Shown piece after piece: positions 52,411 through 60,303 of a DNA stretch of 64,000 nt. This DNA is from Sulfuricurvum sp. (GTDB lineage Bacteria; Campylobacterota; Campylobacteria; Campylobacterales; Sulfurimonadaceae), in the NCBI RefSeq assembly GCF_028681615.1, contig NZ_JAQUHV010000003.1, positions 179,146 through 243,145 of the forward strand, written 5' to 3'. The notes under the pieces are model-generated. The model searched no databases. It saw only the letters and a program-made list of their open reading frames with translations, and had not been told where the DNA came from. Numbering within the stretch: the stretch's first letter is position 1; every line of letters starts with the position of its first letter. Made by a program: the position numbers and the translations under genes.

Positions 52411-53249
52411 GTCTATTTAACCTGTTCGGGGACTCCGAAAAGAAAAAACAGCCTACCAAAAGCGAGGCTCCGTCTCACTGGGTAAAATGCCCCTCATGTC
52501 AGTCATTGATGTACTACAAAGAGATTGAAAAACAAAATCACGTGTGTCCGAAATGCGGATTCCATCTCCGTATCGGTGTCAAAGAACGTTTGGCTCTCAT
52601 CACGGATGAGGGCAGTTTTGTCGAGTTTGACGGCAATCTCCGTCCTACCGATCCATTGAATTTTGTGGATAAAAAAAGTTATGCGGCGAGAATAGAAGAA
52701 GGATATGCCAAAAATGGCACCTATTCTTCCGTTGTAAGCGGTGAATGTACGATTAACTCGGTTCCGGCCCAATTAGTCGTGTTTGATTTCAACTTTATGG
52801 GCGGATCGCTCGGTTCGGTTGAAGGGGAAAAAATCGTACGTGCCGTAAACCGCGCACTGGAAAAACGAATGGGGCTGATTATTGTCAGTGCCAGTGGCGG
52901 TGCCCGTATGCAAGAGAGTACTTTTTCCCTTATGCAGATGTCAAAAACATCAGCCGCTTTGGCAAAGTTAGCGGACGCAAAGCTTCCGTATATCTCGCTT
53001 CTGACCGATCCGACAATGGGTGGAGTCAGTGCATCGTTTGCAACGCTGGGAGACATTATCATTGCCGAGCCGGGTGCATTGGTAGGATTCGCAGGTCAGC
53101 GGGTTATTAAACAAACCATCGGATCAGACCTTCCGGAAGGGTTCCAACGTGCCGAATTTCTCCTTGAAAAAGGGTCAATCGATATGATTGTTGCCCGTAG
53201 CGAACTCAAAGAGACATTGAGCGATATGCTCAAACTTCTCCTTCCCTAA
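52407..53249 (+). CDS. accD: acetyl-CoA carboxylase carboxyltransferase beta subunit
   Basis: 280 residues. Zinc ribbon with CPSC and CPKC (residues about 31-53), then the crotonase-like carboxyltransferase with GGSLGSVEGEKIVRA, VSASGGARMQE, TDPTMGGVSASFA and GFAGQRVI. It transfers the carboxyl group from biotin to acetyl-CoA in fatty acid synthesis, with AccA. It begins with TTG, overlapping the phosphatase gene by 4 bases, and overlaps the thiE-like gene by 1. Confidence 0.96.
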   Translation: MSLFNLFGDSEKKKQPTKSEAPSHWVKCPSCQSLMYYKEIEKQNHVCPKCGFHLRIGVKERLALITDEGSFVEFDGNLRPTDPLNFVDKKSYAARIEEGYAKNGTYSSVVSGECTINSVPAQLVVFDFNFMGGSLGSVEGEKIVRAVNRALEKRMGLIIVSASGGARMQESTFSLMQMSKTSAALAKLADAKLPYISLLTDPTMGGVSASFATLGDIIIAEPGALVGFAGQRVIKQTIGSDLPEGFQRAEFLLEKGSIDMIVARSELKETLSDMLKLLLP

Positions 53250-53824
53250 TGCGACTTTACGCCCTTTGCGACGCCGATATTCTGAGAGAAAGAGGGAGTG
53301 ATCTCCTCTCTTTTGCAGGTCGTGCGAAAACACTCGGTGCCGAAGTACTCCAATACCGTAACAAATTCGCCGATATAGCTATTGTTAAAGCTGATTTGAT
53401 AACGCTGCGAAAAGTGTGGGAAGGTTTTTTGATCATTAACGATCATTATGAATTAGCCTCTTTTTGCGACGGTGTCCATATCGGTCAAGAAGATTTATAC
53501 GCCATAGATTCCGATCCCGTACGAGCCATTAAAATTTTAAAAATGGCGATCGGTGAAGATAAGATCATCGGTCTTTCAACTCACAATGCGCAGGAGATCA
53601 CAACTGCAAATTCGCTTGATATCAATTACATCGGATTGGGGGCGTATCGGGCGACGTCAACGAAATCGGATGCAAAAGTATTAGGGGAGAAGTTGGATGA
53701 ACTTGCCGCCCTCTCTAACCATCCGGTAGCGGCTATCGGCGGAGTGAAACTTGACGATCGCTTTCAACATGTAACGTATAATGTAATCGGAAGCGGACTT
53801 ATTCCTAATGAGAACGCCAAATGA
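53249..53824 (+). CDS. thiamine phosphate synthase-like protein (ThiE/TenI)
   Basis: 191 residues. The TIM-barrel ThiE motifs are QYRNK (normally QLR.K), INDHYELA, GVHIGQEDL, IGLSTHN, YIGLGAYRATSTK and AIGGV. The family joins HMP pyrophosphate and thiazole phosphate to thiamine phosphate; the short form may also be TenI-like. It is the last gene of the glt-acc operon. The dispersed repeat follows within 50 bases of the stop. Confidence 0.75.
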   Translation: MRLYALCDADILRERGSDLLSFAGRAKTLGAEVLQYRNKFADIAIVKADLITLRKVWEGFLIINDHYELASFCDGVHIGQEDLYAIDSDPVRAIKILKMAIGEDKIIGLSTHNAQEITTANSLDINYIGLGAYRATSTKSDAKVLGEKLDELAALSNHPVAAIGGVKLDDRFQHVTYNVIGSGLIPNENAK

Positions 53825-53874
53825 GTAAAACCCATTTCGAGGAAACATTGGCTTTGCCAAGCGCTTCGCTTGTT

Positions 53875-53942
53875 TTGTCTACGCTTGCCGCTATGGCACT
53901 GAAGCTTGCCGCTATGGCACTGAAGCTTGCCTCTTGCGAGGC
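53875..53942 (+). repeat. dispersed GCTTGCCGCTATGGCACTGAA element, tandem copy
   Basis: TTGTCTAC precedes two 21-base units GCTTGCCGCTATGGCACTGAA (53883-53903 and 53904-53924) and a partial third, ending in the hairpin GCCTC-TTGC-GAGGC (53929-53942). It lies immediately upstream of rlmH. An inverted single-unit copy is at 57721-57766. Confidence 0.8.
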
Positions 53943-53948
53943 AGATCA

Positions 53949-54407
53949 ATGAACATCTCTATTATCACGATTGCAAAAAAAGAGCGTTCCCTCTACGATC
54001 CTTTGTATCATGAACAGATGAAAATGATCTCTCGTTTTGCGAAGGTGGATGACGTTGAATTGTTCCCAAAAGAGGTAGTAAAAGCGCACACTATCAGTTC
54101 TGAAGCTTCACAAGCGGCGTATTCGAAACTCTTATCACCGATGTTGGGTAAAAATTACTCGATTGCGTTGCATCCGGATGGGAAAAAAATGGATAGTTTT
54201 GCATTTAGTAAGCTTATAAGTGATAAAATTTCGTTGCAATTTTTTATAGGTGGTGCATACGGCTTTGAAAAGAGCTTTGTAGACCAATGTGATACGGCAA
54301 TCAGTCTGTCAGAGATGACAATGAGCCATAAAATCGCAAAAGCGGTGCTTCTAGAGCAAATATACCGCGCCTATTCACTGTTAGCAAACCATCCGTACCA
54401 CAAATGA
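53949..54407 (+). CDS. rlmH: 23S rRNA pseudouridine-1915 methyltransferase
   Basis: 152 residues, standard length. SPOUT-knot motifs [10 protein letters not shown] and [20 protein letters not shown] plus the C-terminal NHPYHK are conserved. It methylates N3 of pseudouridine 1915 in helix 69. The ATG at 53949 follows the repeat element by 6 bases, and no good ribosome site is visible except GGCAGATCA; a longer frame from 53934 is less likely. Confidence 0.92.
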   Translation: MNISIITIAKKERSLYDPLYHEQMKMISRFAKVDDVELFPKEVVKAHTISSEASQAAYSKLLSPMLGKNYSIALHPDGKKMDSFAFSKLISDKISLQFFIGGAYGFEKSFVDQCDTAISLSEMTMSHKIAKAVLLEQIYRAYSLLANHPYHK

Positions 54408-54416
54408 GGAGCATTG

Positions 54417-54770
54417 ATGAGAGACCATGAGTTGCAGTATTTCGAGGAGATATTGCTGACGCGAAAAGCTCAAATTATCAAAAATATCACCGGTGTTGAA
54501 AGCGAAATGAAACAGTTGCGTGAGATGGAACTGAATGATGAAGGCGACTATGCATCTGCGAGTAATGACAACTTGGTAGAAAATGCTATCGGGTCACAAC
54601 AAATGCATGAGCTGACGGAGATTGAATCTGCACTCTTTAAAATCAAGTCAAAAGTATACGGAATTTGTGAAATGTGTGAAGACGATATCGGTTTTCAACG
54701 TTTAAAAGTGAAACCGCATGCAAAGTATTGTATTGTATGCCGTCCGATCGTTGAAAAAAACAAACACTAA
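54417..54770 (+). CDS. DksA/TraR-type zinc-finger protein
   Basis: 117 residues. A long N-terminal coiled coil (about 1-75) is followed by the four-cysteine finger CEMC ... CIVC (about 85-106). DksA-like proteins enter the RNA polymerase secondary channel and help ppGpp control. The start is ATG 54417, preceded by GAGGAG; a TTG three bases upstream is also possible. It is close behind rlmH. Confidence 0.87.
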   Translation: MRDHELQYFEEILLTRKAQIIKNITGVESEMKQLREMELNDEGDYASASNDNLVENAIGSQQMHELTEIESALFKIKSKVYGICEMCEDDIGFQRLKVKPHAKYCIVCRPIVEKNKH

Positions 54771-54782
54771 AAGGGAGAGAAA

Positions 54783-55805
54783 ATGCAACTAAAACGTTAT
54801 ACCATCGCGTCGCTCATTTTAATGATATTGGTAGGTATTGCGACCTATACGATAGATAATGGCTCGATTGGATTTGATTTATTAGGGATGCATTTTCCAA
54901 ACTTTCCTATCGCATTTTGGGTAGTAGTACCTCTTTTTGTGATGTATCTCGCAAGCGTATTGCATATGGGTGTTTATGCATTGGTCGGAAATTTCAAACT
55001 TCGCCGTTTGAATAAAGATCATGAAAAAATGATCGATGCATTGCGCGATGCACTCTTGGGTGTCGGTGAACGCAACAATGTGTACAAAAGCGATGCCTAT
55101 AAATTGATGGGTAAATTGATTGATCATGCAATGATCCTTCCTTATGAGACTCTTCGATCAATCGGTAACGAAAAAATCGATGAAGCCCTTGAATTGATGC
55201 GTGACGTGAAAGAAAACAAAAAAGTAGATATCAAAAAATTTCATTTGCCGGCAACGACATCGATTTCAATTCAAAACAACCTTAACCGTCTCGAGCGGGG
55301 TGAAATCGATGCGGACAGTATTCTTTCCCGTCCGGACAGTTACGGTGAAATCGTTTGTGCCAAAGCATATGAAGCATATGTTAAAACAGCATCGGTCGGT
55401 TCTATCATGAAATACCAACGCTTTTTTACAAAATCGTCTCTACTCGATTTCGTTCAACGGATCAATGCCGCTGAAAACGGTATTCAAATCAGTAATGAAG
55501 AATTAGCGGCTATATTCGGTACGCTTAAACTAAAAAGCAGCGATTGGATCGATCTGTCAGAAGCAATGTCTAAAAATATGCTCCCTGAACAACGTATCCG
55601 TTTGTTTGAAATGTTGAGTGAACATAATGACGAAGCGATGGAAGGGTATCTTTATACTTTGTATGATTTACAGATGATCGATACGGCAAATGAAATCCTG
55701 AACAACACTGCAAACAACGATTTCCAAATTTTCAAGGCGTATCGTGATCTCAAACGTGCAAACAAGCACTATGACATTGCAATCTTTTTACGTCCAAATT
55801 GTTAA
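54783..55805 (+). CDS. conserved membrane protein of Campylobacterota, function unknown
   Basis: 340 residues. Two N-terminal membrane helices (about 6-24 and 43-67) resemble those of HemY/LapA-type proteins, then a long soluble helical part to residue 340 rich in Glu, Lys and Leu (an alpha-helical repeat-like tail). I do not recognise a domain. It is 12 bases behind the DksA-like gene and followed by dus after a hairpin. A similar gene, Cj0124c, occupies this place in C. jejuni as I remember. Confidence 0.68.
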   Translation: MQLKRYTIASLILMILVGIATYTIDNGSIGFDLLGMHFPNFPIAFWVVVPLFVMYLASVLHMGVYALVGNFKLRRLNKDHEKMIDALRDALLGVGERNNVYKSDAYKLMGKLIDHAMILPYETLRSIGNEKIDEALELMRDVKENKKVDIKKFHLPATTSISIQNNLNRLERGEIDADSILSRPDSYGEIVCAKAYEAYVKTASVGSIMKYQRFFTKSSLLDFVQRINAAENGIQISNEELAAIFGTLKLKSSDWIDLSEAMSKNMLPEQRIRLFEMLSEHNDEAMEGYLYTLYDLQMIDTANEILNNTANNDFQIFKAYRDLKRANKHYDIAIFLRPNC

Positions 55806-55812
55806 CACTATG

Positions 55813-55833
55813 AGATAGCGTTTGACGCTATCT
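55813..55833 (+). terminator. hairpin between the membrane protein gene and dus
   Basis: AGATAGCG-TTTGA-CGCTATCT has 8-base arms, eight bases after the stop. The following bases TCTCCTC are only weakly T-rich, so it may slow rather than stop transcription into dus. Confidence 0.4.
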
Positions 55834-55855
55834 TCTCCTCGAAGGTAATTTTATT

Positions 55856-56842
55856 ATGACTCCCAAACTCTCTTTTGATACACCCGTATATGCTCTTGCA
55901 CCTTTAGCAGGATACACAGACTTACCGTTTCGCAATGTCGTAAAAAAATTCGGTGCGGATTTGACAGTTAGTGAAATGATCAGTTCCAATGCACTCGCCC
56001 ACGGTTCTACCAAGACGATTAAGATGATGGAACGAAGTCCGAACGAAGATCCGTACTCTGTTCAGATCGCAGGCTCTGAAGAGGAGATCGTACGACGTGC
56101 GGTAGAGGTGCTTAACACCCAAGAAGATATTGATATTATCGATCTTAACTGCGGCTGTCCGGTTCCAAAAATTGTGTGTCACGGATCGGGGAGTTCATTA
56201 TTGAGTGATTTGCCCCGAATGGCCCGAATCATCGAAACGATTAAAAAAACTTCCAATAAATCGACGCTGAGTGTCAAAATCCGCTTGGGATTTGAATCCA
56301 AAAATCATATTGAGATTGCAAAGCTCGTCGAATCGTGCGGTGCTGATTTTCTGGCGGTACACGGACGAACCCGCGCGGGAAAATTTAAAGCTCCCGTTGA
56401 TTACGATGCGATTGCCGAGATCAAAGCTGCTGTAGGCATCCCTGTTATCGCAAACGGTGATATCGACTCTTTTGAGAAGGCGCAATGGGTGCTGGAGCAT
56501 ACCAAAGCTGACGGTGTGATGATCGGACGCGGAGCCGTAGGTGCACCGTGGATTTTTCATCAGCTCAAAACAGGAAGCGCTTCCGTCGATCCACTTATCA
56601 AGCATGCGATCATTATGGAACATTTGGACAGTATGGTGAGCTTTTACGGGCAACGCGGCGTTGTGACTTTCCGAAAACATGTCCATACCTATTCAAAAGG
56701 ATACGAAGGGGCATCCGCACTCCGTGATCTTGTAAACCGTATTGATGATCCGGTCCACTTCCGTGCGGTCGTTGATGAGTTCTTTCTCACTCATCGGCAA
56801 ATCGGTGAAGGGTTCAAAGCATCCGATATGAAGTGTGAATGA
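55856..56842 (+). CDS. dus: tRNA-dihydrouridine synthase
   Basis: 328 residues. FMN-binding TIM barrel: ALAPLAGYTDLPFR, the catalytic cysteine in DLNCGCPVPKIV, KIRLGF, AVHGRTRAGKF and PVIANGDIDS, GVMIGRGAVGAPWIF. It reduces specific uridines in tRNA using NADPH. Type (DusB-like) is probable from length and motifs. Confidence 0.92.
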   Translation: MTPKLSFDTPVYALAPLAGYTDLPFRNVVKKFGADLTVSEMISSNALAHGSTKTIKMMERSPNEDPYSVQIAGSEEEIVRRAVEVLNTQEDIDIIDLNCGCPVPKIVCHGSGSSLLSDLPRMARIIETIKKTSNKSTLSVKIRLGFESKNHIEIAKLVESCGADFLAVHGRTRAGKFKAPVDYDAIAEIKAAVGIPVIANGDIDSFEKAQWVLEHTKADGVMIGRGAVGAPWIFHQLKTGSASVDPLIKHAIIMEHLDSMVSFYGQRGVVTFRKHVHTYSKGYEGASALRDLVNRIDDPVHFRAVVDEFFLTHRQIGEGFKASDMKCE

Positions 56843-56854
56843 TAACGACCGAGT

Positions 56855-57166
56855 ATGCATCATAAAATTAAAGCAAAAGCCAAACAAATCGCCAAAAATC
56901 CCGCAACCAAAAAAGCACTGATGTCGATGAAGCCGGCAAGGACGATATGGGGATTTGTCGGAGTAATCGTATTTATTATAGCTCCTGAAATTATTGCATT
57001 TATTTGGGGTACGGAAATTACCCGATATGCCCAAGAGGGTTTATTGATTGCTCCCTCATTCATGGAACGACACTATTACAATCTGCTCCTCATGATTTTC
57101 GAAGACGGCGGCAGTTGGTTTAACATTATTTTAGGCTTCGTATTGTTGGTTTGGCTTTTTTTCTGA
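56855..57166 (+). CDS. hypothetical membrane protein
   Basis: 103 residues. A basic N terminus (KIKAKAKQIAKNPATKK) precedes two membrane helices (about 31-50 and 87-103), with YNLLLMIFEDGGSWFN between them. I recognise no family. It follows dus by 12 bases and may be in its transcript. Confidence 0.58.
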   Translation: MHHKIKAKAKQIAKNPATKKALMSMKPARTIWGFVGVIVFIIAPEIIAFIWGTEITRYAQEGLLIAPSFMERHYYNLLLMIFEDGGSWFNIILGFVLLVWLFF

Positions 57167-57244
57167 TAAGTTCCTACAGCTTCATTGATGGGATTATTTA
57201 ATTGTTAGTCTCTTTGGTTACAATCGCATCAAAAAGGGGATAAT

Positions 57245-57712
57245 GTGGAAATTGACTTCTATAATGCCGGAATGAATGCGTATGCAACAAAACGTTTTGA
57301 AGAAGCGTATGAGTGGTTTAGCAAAGGGGGATGTGATCCCCGCTGTATCTTTGCATTGGCTACGCTTCATTACAACGGAGAAGGGGTCGAACGCAATTTT
57401 GCAAAATCAACGGAGCTCTATGCAAATGCCGCGGAAGCGGGGATTTTGCCTGCACAAGTCTCTGCCGGATTTGCGTATGCCAATGCAATGGGAGTCCCTG
57501 AAGATTTTGATCGTGCTGCGTATTATCTCAAAATGGCGGTGGCTCAGGGTGAACCTGCGGCAAAGGTGACGTTAGCGGAAATCTATGCAAAAGGGTTTGC
57601 GGGAGGAAGCCGTAAAGAAGCTGCGGTGCTTATACGTGAGGTCCTTTCTTCAACCGGAGGAGAAGAGGCGTATGACGTTTATAATCGCTACGATTTAGGG
57701 AATGTCAAATAA
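57245..57712 (+). CDS. Sel1-repeat protein
   Basis: 155 residues. Three or four Sel1-like (TPR-related) units: YEWFSKGGCDPRCIFALATL, then YNGEGVERNFAKSTELYANA, AYANAMGVPEDFDRAAYYLK and IYAKGFAGGSRKEA. Such proteins are scaffolds; many are secreted, but no signal peptide is present here. It starts with GTG after AAAAGGGG. The inverted repeat copy lies 9 bases after its stop. Confidence 0.78.
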   Translation: MEIDFYNAGMNAYATKRFEEAYEWFSKGGCDPRCIFALATLHYNGEGVERNFAKSTELYANAAEAGILPAQVSAGFAYANAMGVPEDFDRAAYYLKMAVAQGEPAAKVTLAEIYAKGFAGGSRKEAAVLIREVLSSTGGEEAYDVYNRYDLGNVK

Positions 57713-57720
57713 TATCGTCT

Positions 57721-57766
57721 GCCTCGAAGAGGCAAGCTTTAGTGCCATAGCGGCAAGCGTAGACAA
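57721..57766 (-). repeat. dispersed GCTTGCCGCTATGGCACTGAA element, inverted single copy
   Basis: On the minus strand the sequence reads TTGTCTAC, one unit with a single base changed (ACTAAA for ACTGAA), and the hairpin GCCTC-TTC-GAGGC. It is the inverted counterpart of the copy at 53875-53942 and occupies the gap between two convergent genes. Confidence 0.82.
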
Positions 57767-58660
57767 TTAGTACGTTCCTGAAGCTTTCTCTTTATACGAA
57801 TCAAACGCTTCATCTTGTGTCGGAGCGAGTTGGAAATAACCGTCAAGCTCACGGTGCTTGGACTGTAAAAGCGTTTCAAAATCATTTTGTGTGATCGGAA
57901 TGTTGTCTTGGAACTTATCCAATAAGATTGTGTTAGCCCCCAACAGAACCAAATAACTCATGGTGCCATAATCCAACATAGCAACGGTATTATTGGCATC
58001 AAGGCTTTTTTGAAATCGGATATGTACTCCCCCGCCAATGTCAGCAGGAGCTTTTGCAGGTGCAGCCGGTGCGGCTTTGGGCTCTTTGGCTGTTTTGTTA
58101 AAGAGCCACGGAGTTTTCGGTTCGGTATTCATTGTTGCGGTTCGCTTGGCAATGTTTTGTTTGAGCCAAAACAAGATCGCGATACCGATCAGCATTATGA
58201 CGATGACGACGTAATAGCTTTGCTCAAATTCACTGTTGCTTTTAGTCGGAAGTCCTGCAAGTGATGTTTCATCAACCGGAGGAGTTTCAGCAGAAGGGGT
58301 AGTGGCGGAAGGCATAAAACGGAGTCTTAATCCATACGAATCGGATGTTTTAGAGGCTTGCATCGTTACATCGGGAGAGACCTGAGCAACGATCTCAATG
58401 TGTTCGCCTTGCGGTGCAATGGTCAATTTTTCAAGATACTTTGAATTGACGTCTTTAACTTTCGGAGCATCGATAAATGCTTCCTCAAGTTTAATTACAA
58501 CCGTATTCCCTTGGCGGTTTTGACGAAGCACCCCTTCATAAGGGGTATCAAATGTCAACATGACGTCAACACGGTCATTACGATCATACACGTTGTAGCT
58601 TAGGATTTTGGCTCCCCAAAGAAATGCGGGGAGGAGAAGTAAAAGGATCAGATATCTCAT
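57767..58660 (-). CDS. fliO: FliO-like flagellar protein with AMIN-like periplasmic domain
   Basis: 297 residues. A signal peptide (1-17) and an N-terminal beta domain of about 100 residues (VDVMLTFDTPYEGVLRQNRQ, VVIKLEEAFID) look like AMIN. A membrane helix (about 147-166) and a cytoplasmic part follow with MLDYGTMSYLVLLGANTILLD, the FliO-like end. FliO helps FliP form the export gate. It overlaps fliN by 4 bases, which supports the call. Larger than enteric FliO, as in Helicobacter. Confidence 0.75.
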   Translation of the reverse strand: MRYLILLLLLPAFLWGAKILSYNVYDRNDRVDVMLTFDTPYEGVLRQNRQGNTVVIKLEEAFIDAPKVKDVNSKYLEKLTIAPQGEHIEIVAQVSPDVTMQASKTSDSYGLRLRFMPSATTPSAETPPVDETSLAGLPTKSNSEFEQSYYVVIVIMLIGIAILFWLKQNIAKRTATMNTEPKTPWLFNKTAKEPKAAPAAPAKAPADIGGGVHIRFQKSLDANNTVAMLDYGTMSYLVLLGANTILLDKFQDNIPITQNDFETLLQSKHRELDGYFQLAPTQDEAFDSYKEKASGTY

Positions 58661-59004
58661 AGTCTCTCTTTTGAAAGGTAATAAAGGACGGCACTCGAAT
58701 CGAGTACCTCATTGATACGGATAGCCAAGTTTTTTTCATAAACCATTACTTCGCCTTTTCCGATAATCCGGCGGTTGACGTAGGACTCGACACTTTCCCC
58801 TGCAGGTTTTCCCAAATCAATAACAGAACCTTTTTCAAGTTTTAGAATATCGCCCAGAGTAAGAGTCGTTTGCCCCAAATCGGCAACAAATTCGACTTCC
58901 ATATCAAGCAACCCTTCATAGTCCATCCATGAAAGTTCTTTCTCAGGATCGAAAGGATGCTCTTTTCCGATAAATGTTTCCGATTTTGCTATTGTTTCGT
59001 TCAT
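58657..59004 (-). CDS. fliN: flagellar motor switch protein FliN
   Basis: 115 residues. The C-terminal SpoA domain shows LGQTTLTLGDILKLEKGSVI, LGKPAGESVESYVN and RIIGKGEVMVYEKNLAIRI, all conserved in FliN. It forms the C ring with FliM and FliG. It lies between the CheX-like gene (3 bases apart) and fliO. Confidence 0.94.
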   Translation of the reverse strand: MNETIAKSETFIGKEHPFDPEKELSWMDYEGLLDMEVEFVADLGQTTLTLGDILKLEKGSVIDLGKPAGESVESYVNRRIIGKGEVMVYEKNLAIRINEVLDSSAVLYYLSKERL

Positions 59005-59007
59005 GTT

Positions 59008-59430
59008 TTAGAGCCTTTTTAGTGCAATCGTCATTTCGCCGGCTTCAACTTCTAGGTGTTGTATTTCTTCTGAATCACTTTCGCTCATTCCGTCCGATGC
59101 GAAAAAGGGGGTCATAATACTCATGGATGTTTCATACGACTCTTCAGCCAAAACTTTGGCACTGCCGACAATCATATTCGTTGTTTCCAAAAGCATGTCA
59201 ATAAGGGTCTGTTCATCGCTCTCTTCTTCGCCTAAAAAGGTTTCGGCAATCGTCTGAATCAATGTGTCATCACATCCGATATAGACTCTATGAAAAGTAC
59301 CGTCATAAGCTTCAATATCGATATAAGCAAGAAGCGTTCTCTTTTTAGAAGGGTTACTGATACGCTGATAAGGGAGCCGCAACTGATGGAGACAAAAGTT
59401 TTCAGCCGCATGTACGATGATCGGTAACAT
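59008..59430 (-). CDS. CheX-like chemotaxis phosphatase
   Basis: About 140 residues. The active-site pair ExxN is found in LLETTNMIVGSAKVLAEES (ETTN), the CheX/CheC phosphatase signature, and the beta strands YIDIEAYDGTFHRVYIG and MTIALKRL flank it. It would dephosphorylate CheY-P. The start at 59430 is chosen because AGGATTG lies upstream and a 19-residue extension reads as random sequence. First gene of the cheX-fliN-fliO operon. Confidence 0.8.
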   Translation of the reverse strand: MLPIIVHAAENFCLHQLRLPYQRISNPSKKRTLLAYIDIEAYDGTFHRVYIGCDDTLIQTIAETFLGEEESDEQTLIDMLLETTNMIVGSAKVLAEESYETSMSIMTPFFASDGMSESDSEEIQHLEVEAGEMTIALKRL

Positions 59431-59559
59431 CACAATCCTAATCTCTGGGTTTATTAAGTATGGGAATTGATTATACCGTAAAATCAATTGATGGAGAAGG
59501 GGGTTTGTTGAAGCACGAAATAAGTATAATCGCGCGACACAAAAATTAAAGCAGACAAC

Positions 59560-60297
59560 ATGGTGATTGAATTAGCGCTTTTAGGGATAAGTGTAGGAGC
59601 TCTCTCCGGATTTTTCGGAATCGGAGGGGGAACGGTTAGCGTCCCTATTTTGCTTTATTTAGGTTTTGGGATCAAAGAAGCGATCGGTATTTCGGTGATG
59701 CAAATGGTTGCCGGTTCTTTGTTGGCGGCATGGATCCATCATAAAAAGCAAACCTATGTCGTGCATGACATAAAATATTTCGGTTATGGCGGTATCGTTG
59801 GAGCTATTATCGGAGGATTTTTGGTCAAATTGCTCGCAGCAACGGTATTGGAATGGCTTTTTTTGAGCATTGTTGCGTTTACATTGGGACGTTTAGCCTT
59901 ATCATCACCTGTTCCAAGCCGTGCCGAAATAGTTAATCGCCCCCTATATAGCCTTATTGGAGGCTTTATAGGGATATTTTCAGGGATGTTGGGAGTTGGA
60001 GGATCGATTTTAATGACTCCTATATTGGTCAGCTTTATGGGCTTTCCGTTGAAAAAAGCCTCTGCAGTCGGTCTGTTTTTTGTCATGTTCACTTCTATAT
60101 CGGCTTTTGCAACGCTTCTGTGGTTGGGGATGATGAATCTTCAGGCTGGAATGGTTATGGCACTTTCGTCACTGATCGGAATTGCACTCGGTATCTGGCT
60201 GCTTCATCGGGTTCATGCGACCCATTACAAACAGGTATTGGTAATTTTTTACATACTTATTTTTGCCATCACGGCATACAAACTGATCGCGGGGTAA
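59560..60297 (+). CDS. TauE/SafE-family sulfite or anion exporter
   Basis: 245 residues, about eight membrane helices with the two GGGxxxVP-like repeats: GFFGIGGGTVSVPIL and GMLGVGGSILMTPIL. The family exports sulfite, sulfoacetate or takes up taurine-type anions. Likely related to sulfur metabolism of the host, but the substrate is not evident. uvrA follows 6 bases after its stop. Confidence 0.88.
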   Translation: MVIELALLGISVGALSGFFGIGGGTVSVPILLYLGFGIKEAIGISVMQMVAGSLLAAWIHHKKQTYVVHDIKYFGYGGIVGAIIGGFLVKLLAATVLEWLFLSIVAFTLGRLALSSPVPSRAEIVNRPLYSLIGGFIGIFSGMLGVGGSILMTPILVSFMGFPLKKASAVGLFFVMFTSISAFATLLWLGMMNLQAGMVMALSSLIGIALGIWLLHRVHATHYKQVLVIFYILIFAITAYKLIAG

Positions 60298-60303
60298 TGA
60301 TTT

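Noticed and set aside
53150..53260. THI riboswitch before the thiE-like gene
   Set aside because: The gene overlaps accD by one base, so there is no leader that could hold one.
53895..53910. TGGCAC followed by TTGC as a sigma-54 promoter inside the repeat
   Set aside because: Spacing between the two boxes is 6 bases rather than 5, and the match is part of a repeated element.
53883..53931. Tandem 21-base units read as a CRISPR array
   Set aside because: The units are contiguous with no spacers, and no cas gene is nearby.
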